60,000 nt of DNA from contig NMRA01000089.1 in NCBI GenBank assembly GCA_002633005.1, positions 795,895 through 855,894 of the forward strand. The letters run 5' to 3'. The first letter of the stretch is position 1. Every line of letters starts with the position of its first letter. The notes beneath the pieces are model-generated. The model searched no databases, was not told the origin of the DNA, and saw nothing but the letters and a program-made list of their open reading frames with translations. This DNA is from Phoronis australis. Lineage: Eukaryota; Phoronida; Phoronidae. A program made the translations under genes and the position numbers. Shown one piece after another: positions 46,201 through 53,618 of the stretch.

Positions 46201-47989
46201 AGGTTTCTGCATTCAGAGTAAAACGCATGTTTTTGTTAATTAAAAAATAGTAAATGTTAGTTGCAATAAGCTTGTTTTAAATGCCGCACATGTAAGACTC
46301 GAGGTCAAATTCTCGATGGCAGTACTTGTGCTGTCCAATGTTTAGTGTTTAAAGATAGTTTTATGCTGATTAAGGTCTATTTTCTACTTTAAGATTTCAA
46401 GTTCTTGTCAATAAATCTAAAGCTGCAATTTCTTGCTGTCTGAAAAAACCCAAACTTTCGATGTAGACCACTTGCCTGATTATGAAGCAGGTTTAGACTT
46501 GATGTTTGTTGGTCAGATTGTGAGTGATGTGTGCGCTTGTGAAGAACTGACAGATCGTTATTGCTTGTGACCAAGCTAAACATGGCTTTGCTGTACTGAT
46601 CATGCAATGCACTGGTAGTAATATTCCTGGCAAAAGTAGACTGCTTCTGTGACTTAACACTAGGTGGAGTGCTAATCAGTGCTTTGGTTGAGATGCTTTT
46701 GGCAAATATAGGACAACACATTGGCAGCTAAAGGACAACAGGGGTAAAGCCATGTTATTGAACCTGGTCTGGAGCAATCATCAATTATCAGTCCTTCACA
46801 AGCCCAGGAATCTTTCCATATTTGAGTTACATGCACGCTGCGACCAATTTTAATGTGGTCAGTTGTCTAAGTCAAAACTTCACTGAAGGTGGGTTGCATG
46901 ACAGCTTTGCAAAAGTGAGCCTGGTTAACTATGAGACTGTCGTTCATTTTTTTCAGCATCTCTGGGTATGGTTATAGGAGCCAGTATTGGCTCTGCTCTG
47001 GGACTGGGTGTTGTCATATTTATTGCTGTGTACTGTGTCAGAAGGCGTAAGGACAGAGAGTAAGTTTTATCAAGTATTTACTCTATTCAACCAAATTCGT
47101 CTCAAAGTCCCTCTCTTAAAAACTGAGTGGTACGTTACCAGTGACTTCCAGATTTTTATTCTAACTGGATTTGCTAATTGTGTCTCGTGATGGTGCATGC
47201 TTTGAGAAAGACCACTCTACTGATTACTTATTTCCACATGTATAATAGTTGGTTTATACATACTTCCCTCATCTCAAGGTGTCTGGCATCCACCTGGTGG
47301 TAATTTTAACTCCATTAATGTTGCTCCCTTTAGTGGGCTTGTTTGATTCAGAAGTAATAATACACTGAGAAAAAACATTAGGTTAGAGTAATTCCTGGGT
47401 AGTTTCATTAATGCAAAAATCTGTCTAAGCCAGTGTGATTATGATGTTCACTCAGTGTTGCAAGTTCTAACACTGTTGTAAATGTCCACAGTTTTTCAAA
47501 ATATTGTGTGGTTGTAGCTATGTTACATAACTTGAACCTGGAAAAGCTACATGTCCTTTATGAATAGAATTAGAAATAAATTTTCACTTGTCTCCCATAT
47601 TGTTTCCTAAAGGCGTGAGATTTGCCCTGTTGTTGTGTTGTAACAAACCTTTGAACCAACTTTGTAGCCACCTGCTATAATTATTTTACCTCCTCAATCT
47701 TACTATGCTCTAATACGATCCCATCTGCTAGGACAACCCTCGTAATCCTGCCAGTGAGAAAAGAGTTAAAGATGTCAACTGGCCATTCTGGTTAATTTAT
47801 CTGATCCGTGTTGTTTGACATACTCTCTACCCGATATCTCATACTTGCAGGCATTTCCGTTTGAAGATCCTGGATGAAGATGATGATGGTATACCCGATT
47901 TATCTCTGAGTTCCCATGACGACAGAGCTTCATCTGTGACCAACTTCACAAACCCCACATACTCTAGACTCACAAATGCTGACCTCTGA
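21238..47989 (+). CDS. Seven-LTD-module type I membrane protein, 20 coding exons
   Basis: The 20 exons listed below have GT-AG borders and compatible phases, and sum to 4644 nt (1547 residues plus stop). What is seen: a signal peptide (1-21); seven repeats of about 170-190 residues at 36-214 (diverged), 217-390, 408-584, 589-769, 788-966, 971-1139 and 1166-1345; a Cys-rich segment (1346-1468); a transmembrane helix (about 1471-1495) with RRRK after it; and a 50-residue acidic tail with FTNPTY (1534-1539). Each module follows INE(I/V)D, F(I/V)EL, LDGYTLVFY, TNxNGYFxIG, LIDAVxY, S(I/L)xRC and TPGxxNxC. This pattern matches the lamin-tail domain as used in secreted proteins. LTDs have an Ig-like fold; the function here is unknown and a receptor or adhesion role is inference. 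No frame break is seen. Confidence 0.9.
23081..23205. mobile_element. MITE family A, copy 2
   Basis: Starts GAATTCAGTAATTGTCTCACG, contains GGCAAGAAAAAT and AAATACAC, and ends CTAGCATTATTGAAC, like the 18720 and 58251 copies. Confidence 0.55.
23448..23632 (+). CDS. LTD gene exon 2: end of module 2
   Basis: Residues 346-407: STVSRC (C363), then AYPTPGCANDKKC. The donor is GATTTG|GTGAGG, chosen because exon 3 starts in phase 0; the nearer GTGATA would break the frame. Confidence 0.83.
24487..24524. repeat. Tandem duplicated palindrome
   Basis: CCTACTTAAAAGTAGG occurs twice head to tail. Each copy is itself palindromic. Confidence 0.7.
25327..25460 (+). CDS. LTD gene exon 3: start of module 3
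   Basis: Residues 408-452. LIINEIDA, DEFIEIYDQGQG and DITVAFFY. Acceptor CTACAG|CTC; donor AACAG|GTAAGC. Confidence 0.92.
25676..25841 (+). CDS. LTD gene exon 4: middle of module 3
   Basis: Residues 452-507. DLSGYRTNEQGYFTIASS, the canonical GYxTNxxGYF element. Acceptor TTTCAG|TTC; donor ATGAAG|GTACTA. Confidence 0.9.
26422..26554 (+). CDS. LTD gene exon 5: C-terminal half of module 3
   Basis: Residues 508-552. NLLDAVLFKKGGEPD, then NYLLVPPGQPQ, matching DAVxY...LLxPGQ of the other modules. Acceptor TTTCAG|CTG; donor CATTT|GTAAGT. Confidence 0.9.
27085..28130. repeat. Intronic repeat array (LTD intron 5)
   Basis: At least three partial units share GGATTTTCATGAAATTTGG, TAGTGGCAATTTT and CTAGTGGCCA-like phrases. 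The right end (GGTACTGAAAAGACACC...ACAGTTTGCAGT) matches the sequence on both sides of the large transposon in intron 15. Confidence 0.6.
28319..28683 (+). CDS. LTD gene exon 6: end of module 3 and start of module 4
   Basis: Residues 552-673. SLSRC (C559), SIRTPGGPNHC (C584), then VVISEINVH, MDFVELSS and TDANGFFVVG. Acceptor TTTCAG|CCA; donor TTGCG|GTAAGT. Confidence 0.92.
29429..29602 (+). CDS. LTD gene exon 7: module 4
   Basis: Residues 674-731. NGPSAIALYYG, LIDAVCYG and ETLTPGRQQ. Acceptor TTTTAG|AAT; donor CAACAG|GTGAGA. Confidence 0.92.
30421..30586 (+). CDS. LTD gene exon 8: end of module 4 and Pro-rich linker
   Basis: Residues 732-787. ESINRC (C748), SAGSENVC (C769), then the linker TRPTLPPPKMTLDPP. 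Acceptor CTGTAG|GTG; donor CACCAG|GTCAGT. Confidence 0.9.
30927..31095 (+). CDS. LTD gene exon 9: start of module 5
   Basis: Residues 787-843. ELIINEVDS, EAFIELYS, LDGYTLVFYDA and FDLSGR. Acceptor TTACAG|AGT; donor GAGGAG|GTAACT. Confidence 0.93.
31494..31630 (+). CDS. LTD gene exon 10: middle of module 5
   Basis: Residues 843-889. RTNSNGYFVIGGSR, then DAIVLYYA. Acceptor CTGTAG|GAC; donor TTAAAG|GTATTG. Confidence 0.92.
32262..32822. repeat. Duplicated CA-rich unit around an assembly gap
   Basis: The sequence from CTTGGAATAATATTGGCATT to TTTCTCAGCTTTGGTCA occurs at about 32275-32350 and again at about 32744-32819. Each is adjoined by (CA)n, with the N run between them. Copy number and length here are unreliable. 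Confidence 0.75.
32387..32676. other. Assembly gap (290 N)
   Basis: An N run inside a CA microsatellite in LTD intron 10. Flanking exons 10 and 11 join in frame, so no coding exon need be missing. Confidence 0.98.
32856..33071 (+). CDS. LTD gene exon 11: C-terminal half of module 5
   Basis: Residues 889-961. IVDYVILGDKEV, LYPGQLVL, SISRC (C942) and FFISPPTP. Acceptor TTTAG|GTA; donor CACCAG|GTCTGT. Confidence 0.92.
33488..34060. mobile_element. Harbinger-type MITE with TAA target duplication
   Basis: 573 bp. It begins GGGCTGTTCCAGTAAAATCT and ends in the near-complement (AGATTTTGCTGGAACAGCCC); the match extends about 40 bp through G- and C-runs. Direct TAA repeats flank it (33485-33487 and 34061-34063), as expected for PIF/Harbinger. 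The interior has repeated CCACCCRTAATTTTT. No transposase. Confidence 0.75.
34782..35074 (+). CDS. LTD gene exon 12: junction of modules 5 and 6
   Basis: Residues 961-1058. GKKNNC (C966), VLINEVSIS, TDFVELFDGG, LTGLTVVFFEDVG and DLTGYQTNIKGYYLLN. Acceptor TTGCAG|GAA; donor TATAAC|GTAAGA. Confidence 0.92.
35546..35692 (+). CDS. LTD gene exon 13: module 6
   Basis: Residues 1059-1107. TTDLVDAVIFHFRDTDAH, then RDILLPGQKIL. Acceptor TTGCAG|GCC; donor TTTCAA|GTATGT. Confidence 0.9.
36660..36900 (+). CDS. LTD gene exon 14: end of module 6, Thr/Pro linker, start of module 7
   Basis: Residues 1108-1188. SLRRCC (C1116/C1117), WADPTPGLPNNC (C1139), a TTTPYAPP linker, then VVINEIDS and HEFIELK. Acceptor TTGCAG|CAA; donor AAAAG|GTATAT. 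Confidence 0.92.
37070..37231. mobile_element. MITE family B, copy 1, with 5-bp target duplication
   Basis: 162 bp starting CAGTGGCGCATTTAGG and ending CCTGGATCCACACCTG (imperfect complements), flanked by direct TGCAG repeats (37065-37069 and 37232-37236). A second copy begins near 55264. Confidence 0.65.
37418..37584 (+). CDS. LTD gene exon 15: module 7
   Basis: Residues 1188-1243. LDGYSLVLFNG, then SLDGYRVNSNGLFTIGSSK. Acceptor CATCAG|GTG; donor AACATG|GTAGGT. Confidence 0.92.
37740..38086. repeat. Intronic repeat, left part split by the transposon
   Basis: TGCCTCTATATCTTC, TTTATGAAATTTTGCAG and ATTGGCCATTTTTACTGTAC. The unit continues at 42631 on the far side of the 4.54-kb insertion. 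Confidence 0.65.
39261..39384. mobile_element. MITE family A, copy 3 (nested in the 4.54-kb element)
   Basis: Starts GAGTTCAGTAGCTGTCTTGG, contains ATCTAGCCAAAATCACGT and AAATACAC, and ends near GCCTAGCGTTA. The right end is eroded. Confidence 0.5.
39568..39714. repeat. GC-rich palindromic repeat, copies 2 and 3 in tandem
   Basis: Units at 39568-39635 and 39647-39714 share the (T)GGGCGGYGCACC start, CCCACTTTTTTCAGTGC core and (in copy 3) GCGCCGCCCA end with the 12695 copy. Confidence 0.65.
40188..40446. mobile_element. Nested MITE
   Basis: 259 bp with ends GTGATTTCCGTATATAAGTTC and, reverse complement of the right end, GTAGATTTCCGTATGTAAGTC. It lies inside the 4.54-kb element. Confidence 0.5.
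41925..42375. repeat. Degenerate tandem repeat near the right end of the transposon
   Basis: TATTGAGAAARCRCAT recurs near 41945, 42055 and 42270, with TTATTGGGAAA at 42012 and 42350 and TTTGTGCGYCGA at 41984 and 42325. The overlapping small frames here are repeat artefacts. Confidence 0.5.
42631..44180. repeat. Intronic repeat array (LTD intron 15, right part)
   Basis: At least four alternating units carry CCCAAGTGG- or CCTAGTGGCAATTT and CACCTAGTGGCCATTTTTAC, TTGGATGGATTC, and ACAGGATCTT...AAATTT. Units are about 300-440 bp and diverged. Confidence 0.65.
44287..44486 (+). CDS. LTD gene exon 16: C-terminal half of module 7
   Basis: Residues 1244-1310. GLVQNGIDAVTLFDG, LRDAVFYTKYP and IIIEDQ. 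Acceptor CCCTAG|GGC. The donor CAAGG|GTTAGT (phase 2) is needed to join exon 17 in frame; it is a weak site. Confidence 0.85.
45143..45420 (+). CDS. LTD gene exon 17: end of module 7 and Cys-rich segment
   Basis: Residues 1310-1403. ESINRCSC (C1321), SQPTPNQPNAC (C1345), then a new segment with KCSRW, LFLLRDLV and KKCNCGFSADYIA. Acceptor TTTCAG|ATT; donor GCAA|GTGAGC. Confidence 0.9.
45741..45926. mobile_element. Hairpin-forming MITE
   Basis: 186 bp. The left arm (TATACCAAAAATGACTTCTA, then GGAGAGGATGTCAACCAG) pairs imperfectly with the right arm (CTGGTCAACATCCTCTCC, then ATCATTTTTGGTATA). The arms are about 60 nt. It lies in LTD intron 17. Confidence 0.65.
45980..46174 (+). CDS. LTD gene exon 18: membrane-proximal segment
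   Basis: Residues 1403-1468. NFSIIRCGSITFEGYLQAI, INSTQLITID and RKCHMTCSP. I do not recognise this domain; spaced cysteines suggest a small disulfide-bonded fold next to the membrane. The acceptor at 45979 keeps the frame; the AG 7 nt later does not. Donor CACC|GTAAGT. Confidence 0.88.
46957..47059 (+). CDS. LTD gene exon 19: transmembrane helix
   Basis: Residues 1468-1502. The hydrophobic stretch about 1471-1495 (GMVIGASIGSALGLGVVIFI and on) is Gly-rich with GxxxG-like spacing and is followed by VRRRKDR, giving an outside-to-inside topology. Acceptor TTTCAG|CAT; donor AGAGA|GTAAGT. Confidence 0.93.
47851..47989 (+). CDS. LTD gene exon 20: cytoplasmic tail with FxNPxY motif
   Basis: Residues 1502-1547 and TGA. 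An acidic DEDDDG stretch, DLSLSSHDD, then NFTNPTYSRL. F-x-N-P-x-Y is the class of tail motif read by PTB-domain adaptors in LDL-receptor-type proteins. Acceptor TTGCAG|GCA. Confidence 0.92.
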
Positions 47990-49808
47990 GGTCATTTTTA
48001 GATGAAGACCAAGATCGTTCCCTTGTCTGCAAAATCAGTGTTTGCGGCACTTAGAACTAAAAGTTGTTAAATGAAGTTGTGAAGATTTTTCTCGCGGGAA
48101 TGTCTCAGTCATTATTTGCAGCTTCTTTTTTCTGTGAGTTAATCAAAAGTATTTTAAACCAGGTTTTAACATGTTATTAAATACCATCTGCCACTACATT
48201 AATATGTGAATCTCTATCAGAAAATTATTCAGTAAGCCTCATCAATCTTCAAAAGTTTGAGGTGAGCTTGAAAATTTCTTTCAAAGTTTGCCTAGTGGGT
48301 TAGTGGAACTAATTCTTCAGGCAGTTTAGCGACGGTTGTGAGAAAGGACTGGCCATCTTGAACTATGGGATCTAGTATATTGCGCCACTTGGACGGAGTG
48401 TCGCAGCTGTTCAGTAATTTATCTCTCGGGGGAGATAATAGTCGTACATTATCATGCGATGTGGTCAGTGGAGAGTCAATTTCCAAAACAGGGTCAGATT
48501 AGTTAGACTAGGAAATCTAGTGAAGTCTGTACTAAGTGATGCCAAGTTCTGTTTTGTTCATAAGATTTACATGAAGTGGTGTCAACTGTGAGGCATGTTA
48601 TCCCTTTCTCTTATGGGCAGAGGCAACATATAGTGCTTAGCTTTGCCCAACTGTTGCTTGTTGTATGTAAGTACAACAATTGAACACCATGAGGTTGTTG
48701 CTAATGATATGCTTCAGTCATTTCTTGTTTCACTGAATGCGAGCTTAACCTATCTAATACATAATATAACACTGTGCTAATAACTTGTGTTGTTATACCA
48801 AGGGGTGAAAACAGTTCTATGATGATCAAGCATCTAAATTCCAGCTGCAATCTCCTAAACTCCAGTTCTGGACAAGCAGACAGGAAACCTGTAGTACAAA
48901 TTCACAGACCCCACTCCACATAGCTCTAAATGCTGTTATGATGACAAAACACATGTCGTGGGAACCAGATTTCACGACTGCCCCTCTAACTTCCAGTTGT
49001 GGACTAAAGGTGCAGCCATGGAACCTGGTTCCTGAGGCTGAGCGTTAGTTGCTGGTTATGGAGCATCTCGGTGCTTGTTTGGAGTTTGTGGGTTCGGGTA
49101 TAGAGATTTGTACTGTGGGTTTGGTGTCACCAGGTCTGTGAATGGTGTTCATTGGATCTTAGCTGAAATTTAGAGGCATGGTCATGGAATTGTTTCCATC
49201 TCTTGTACATTAATTTTTGTCATTTTGTTGTTATCTATTGCTTTTTTAAGTTGTAATTGATATCTTTTCAGTTTGTTACAGTTTTTTTTCTAATTGATGG
49301 GGAGATTACAGAGAGACATACTAATTGGTTTTTTTTTCACTCTTCCCTAGTTTTTAATGACATTGTCAAAGGTACTCATAAGGCTCCTCTTGTCATGTCT
49401 TGCACAGTACGATGTATGGCATGGCCAGTAGAGGGCACTGTTTACTCGTAAATAGTTCAATACATGCTCTGAAGTTTTCCTCTTCATTGGAACTAAAATG
49501 TTGTTATGATCAGTCAGACAGACCATGTCTTGAAGCAATAGTTGTTATGGTAAAAGTGTGTAATTCACTTAACTATTGTTGGCATTTGTTTTGTTTATTA
49601 ACCCTGTAACAGTGAAAAGTGCTACGAACATGGAGCAATACCAGGTTAGAGAAAGTAGTGCAATGTAGACCTAAAATCTCTGTTTAGTGTGTGAATCTGA
49701 TGGTGTGTTTTGTACAGTTTGTAGTGTTAAGTTTTGTAATAGTGTTGCCAAAGATCAGTTTGAGCTGAGCTATTTATTGCCCTAGTACTCTGCTTCCTCT
49801 CACTCCAC

Positions 49809-49994
49809 AATTGACCTATCGCTAGAATTTGCAGGGACAGCTTAACTGACCAATCAGAACACAGCATTCTTGATAGTCTTCATTTCCAAGCTGTCATTTT
49901 ACCTGTCAAACAACTTGTCTGGTAAAACATATTGTTAGTTTGTTGCGTGTCATGTGACTTTTCGCAAGGGGGCAGAGCTTGTGATAGGTCAATT
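49809..49994. mobile_element. MITE with AATTGACCTATCGC ends
   Basis: 186 bp with complementary ends AATTGACCTATCGC and GTGATAGGTCAATT. Internal pieces recur inverted near 12590-12650 (CGCAAGNNNGCRGAGCTTG on the other strand) and 14975-15050 (TTCTGATTGGTCAGTTAAGC). Confidence 0.65.
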
Positions 49995-51135
49995 TGAAGC
50001 GAGTTACGTTGTCAGCAGGATCTCAACTGATTTTTTATCAGACGAATGCATAGCGTCAGGAATTGTTTGTGGTTGGGTACTAATGGTTTGAAGAAAGAAT
50101 TCAAATTGTGTTCCGTTCAGTGAGGGTTTTCCATTTTTAGTTCACCTCAGTCAAATTTTAAGAACTACGTGAATTTTTTAAGGTTTGTTGTAGAAATATT
50201 GCCAGTGGAGACATTGTCACTATATGTGTGTCAAATAGATGTGTAGGACAGAAGTACCCTGGAGAAGTTAACGTAATCGTTTAGGTTTGCAAAACATAAT
50301 TTGTGTTCTACACCAAAACCTGCGTGGTGCGCACAGACTTGGATTGAAATTCATCTGGAAAAGTTGTGGAATTTTCTTTTGTCATTGAAAAGTTTTTGAA
50401 TTGATGAGCTGTCTGAAGAATTTATTTTTTGTCTTAAAGTTGATAACTATTACGTTAGAAATTTTGTTTGTTTGACATGAGCCCAAATGTTAGAAATTGT
50501 CTAACAGTCATCTATGCCAGTGATTGTGAGGTTTCATACATGTGCACTGATTGCAACAAACACTTTTTAATTTATGTGGAAGAAATTTCTGAAATATTAT
50601 CTTGAAAATCATGGAAAAGACATGGATAGAGGTGTAACTTCGTTGTCAAAAGTCTGTGCAGACCATTACCTGGCTCTGATTGTTGTTTTTAATTCTAAGT
50701 AACCTCTGATTAGTTTGTGATTGCAGAAATGCAAGCTGATTACTTCAGAGGTATAAAGTTTGTGTTCTCCATCTTCTCAAAGTCAGTGCTGACATTTTTT
50801 TCAGAACGTGACTAGAGACCCCCAAGATTTCTGTGGAAATTATTGATCTATAATGTTGAGTGACTGGGTAAAACTTATTGCTTGATATTCTTCATAAGTG
50901 CAATTCATAGCTTTTGAAAATGGCATTGTCGTTATTACCGTTTCTTTTGCTTTTCTTTGGCATTGCATTGTAGAACAGCTCATGTTGATATTAATATTGT
51001 GTTTAGTTTCTGCATTCTGTAAAAGTATTGATTAGAAAGAGTTGTTTTATTTGAGCTGTAACTCGTTTTAAAAGACCATATGTTTCTAATTACATAACAG
51101 GTAGGTGTCTTGTTATTAATAGTCACCTTTTTACA

Positions 51136-51141
51136 AATAAA
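51136..51141 (+). terminator. Candidate poly(A) signal AATAAA
   Basis: A consensus hexamer 3.1 kb after the LTD stop codon. It is a candidate only. Confidence 0.35.
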
Positions 51142-53249
51142 TGACAACTTAGGCTACACCTGCCCAGATTGCTGACCTGTGGGATTCTGCTTGTTCTTCG
51201 TCTGCTTCTGTTGAAATTTTGCATAGTCATCATTTAATTGACGATCTTTAATTCACTCTGCACTCAAAACATGGTTTGCTTCTTTGGCAATATTAGTTCC
51301 TGGTATTACTCTATGTTATGAGTCATTTGCAACCATGATTAGTTTTGAGCCAACTCCATTTCCAAGAATTCATTGCACACGTCAGTAGTCGATTCCATGT
51401 GGGAGTGTGATGAAGTTTAGACCAAGGAGCAGTTTTTCGAAAAGTCTTGGGCAAGAAGTCAGAAAGTCTGTGTACAACTCGAAGCCATAAGTCAGAAATC
51501 GGGAGTAGACTAAAAGCCACTGCCAAAGGACAAAAAATCAACTTTTGGCTTTAGACTTTGAGAAACGAGCCAGTGGGATACAGGCATCCGTTGGTTATAT
51601 TGTGTGCTCTGTCTAAAGGAGTTCCTCCGAAGGCAACTAGAAGGTGGAGTGCCTCTGCTTGTTAGTACATAATGACCAACTAGTTTGTTTAGTTTCCAGT
51701 TCCAATTGTATTTACAGTTAATATTTCTTTATTTTGAATGTTTATTTATCAAAATAATCTGTGGTGCGTTCAATAAGGCTAATGTGATGCCAGTGTCTAG
51801 TAAGGTCAACTAGTTACTTGCAAACACTTATAAGGAATTGTTCCATACGCGCGTGATTTTGCAGGATCCCGTCAAACTCGGGAGTCATCCCTGTTGGACG
51901 CCCCTTGGTATTTGCCACGCCAGTTTTTAACATGTACAGTGTGTATGTTGTTATCTTTAGCATTTTTTGCTTTGCACAAGTAGTTACTGACATTCCAAGG
52001 CAAATAAAAGTTGTCGGCTTATATTCAACTTTGTTTATTGCAGAAATCGTTCGAAATACATCATTGGAACATAAAGGGCGAACCGTGCCTTTGTGGGCTC
52101 TACTTATAATCTCACAAATTTTGAATTTAAAATTATGTGCTGTAATCTGTCTTCTGTGTACTCAGGCTATATTTTTGACGAGGTGCGCAGGATTTCAACC
52201 CTCTTTCTAGAAAGTGGGTTCAAACTTATGGAGAACCAACATGATTTTGCTATTAAACTGATGAATACTGGGCGTGCACTGCATGCTTCTTGTTTTACGA
52301 CTGAGACAATTATTTCGTATGCTGCCACTGGTGTTTCCAAACCAAACTTACATGATTGCCTTTCTTTACGGTTCCAACATTTTTAAAAAAACTTCGGATT
52401 CAGTGCAACACTTGTCCGTTGCCTGCACAAGAAACGACATGTACAGTAAACTAATGGTATAACGATCACAGCGGGGTTGCGTAAAATCCACTAGTAAGTT
52501 TAATTGTTGCATGATATCAGCATGAGGCCAACATTTGGCTTCAATTTTGTCACCCCAACGCTGTAAGTCGGACTGTGACTAACCCGTCCTTTCACATAAA
52601 AGTTAAATGCGTGTGGCTTAGCCGCGCTGCTGAAGAAAACATTCGCTAATTTCTCTAACAATGCACCGATAAACGAACACGGCTAAACCAATCTTAAAAA
52701 CAGTCATACTTTTTTACTTCGGAACACGTACTCTTAACAGGTGCGTTGTTACGATAGTAATTATCTCGTCCACTACAAACTTGAGATAACAGATAGACAG
52801 ATTAGCTCTTGTGACAGCGCCATCAAGCCTTTGATGTGCCGAGAACTTCGCCAGAGTCGGACTGTGGAGTGAAATAGGTGCACGCATTTGCTCCATTTGC
52901 GTGCGAATAATGTTTGCGTACGAGTTGCCTAATGAGGTTCATTGTTCCACTATACGTAGCAACGGACGCGTGATGATGCGACGTACGCCATTGGCTGCTA
53001 TCCCGAACGCCTACTAACGGTTGCGTAACCGGGTCGTGGTTGTTCACGTAACGCCGCCAGTGTTATGTTTCAATTCTAATCTCAAATAGAGCTTTGACGT
53101 GTGACATTGGAAACTGCTATGCCGTGTACTACAGGGGTTAATTTAAGCTGCCATAAACCCTAGTTCCGTCAAAGAAACTTGCTGTAGGCCGGTTGTTGCA
53201 TGTTGTTGTTGTAATTGAGCAACGAGATACTTGGGGGGAGTGCTAGTTC

Positions 53250-53618
53250 CTATATAGCCGGGAAGGAGGTGGGTTGGGAGACGTCCTCCAGGTCTGGAGT
53301 TGAAGTCCAGTTCTCCCATAATTTAAGCGTGAGATGGGGATATTTGGCGAGGGTGTCAGGAGGGGTTGGAGTAGTTGGGGGCGGTGCTTCCTCAGTCAGA
53401 CATTCATATATAACGTGTTCAGCTGTTTCGTCACCCCGTTCGGCTGCAGGATGACAGCCGTGGTAAGCCAACTTGTCAATATCAGAAGACCCTCTGCTAT
53501 TTCGCGAGTATTTGACCGTGCCGGATTTACTACTGGCAAGTGGGCAATTAATATTACACTGAATCGCATTATCTCCAAGAAAGGACCTCTTCTGAAAGGG
53601 GGGGGGGGTGAAATACAC
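53250..53618 (-). pseudogene. Non-LTR retrotransposon (LINE) ORF2 C-terminal fragment
   Basis: The minus frame includes DNAIQCNINC, GTVKYSR and GDETAEHVIYEC. The E-T-x-E-H-x-(hydrophobic)2-x-C tail resembles the Cys/His motif that closes many LINE reverse-transcriptase ORFs. No reverse transcriptase core lies nearby, so this is a truncated relic. Confidence 0.45.

Larger units (their letters stand above)
22274..47850 (+). other. LTD gene introns (19): overview
   Basis: All are GT-AG. The largest is 37585-44286 (6.7 kb). Content seen: MITE A in intron 1 (22274-23447); the intronic repeat family in introns 5 (26555-28318) and 15 (37585-44286); the assembly gap in a duplicated CA region in intron 10 (31631-32855); a Harbinger-type MITE in intron 11 (33072-34781); a 162-bp MITE in intron 14 (36901-37417); and a hairpin MITE in intron 17 (45421-45979). 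In the remaining introns I see no recognisable element. Confidence 0.8.
47990..51160 (+). other. Probable 3' UTR of the LTD gene
   Basis: About 3.1 kb without coding features. AATAAA at 51136-51141, followed by T/G-rich sequence, is the first consensus poly(A) signal I noticed on this strand. A MITE lies within it at 49809. The transcript end is not proven. Confidence 0.4.

Noticed and set aside
46389-46721. 110-codon minus-strand frame in LTD intron 18
   Set aside because: Intronic, with no recognisable domain and ordinary AT-rich composition.
51905-52386. Two overlapping plus-strand frames of about 100 codons
   Set aside because: The first is hydrophobic and low in complexity. The second (YIFDEVRRISTLFLESG) looks faintly protein-like but I see no splice context or family signature, so no gene is claimed.
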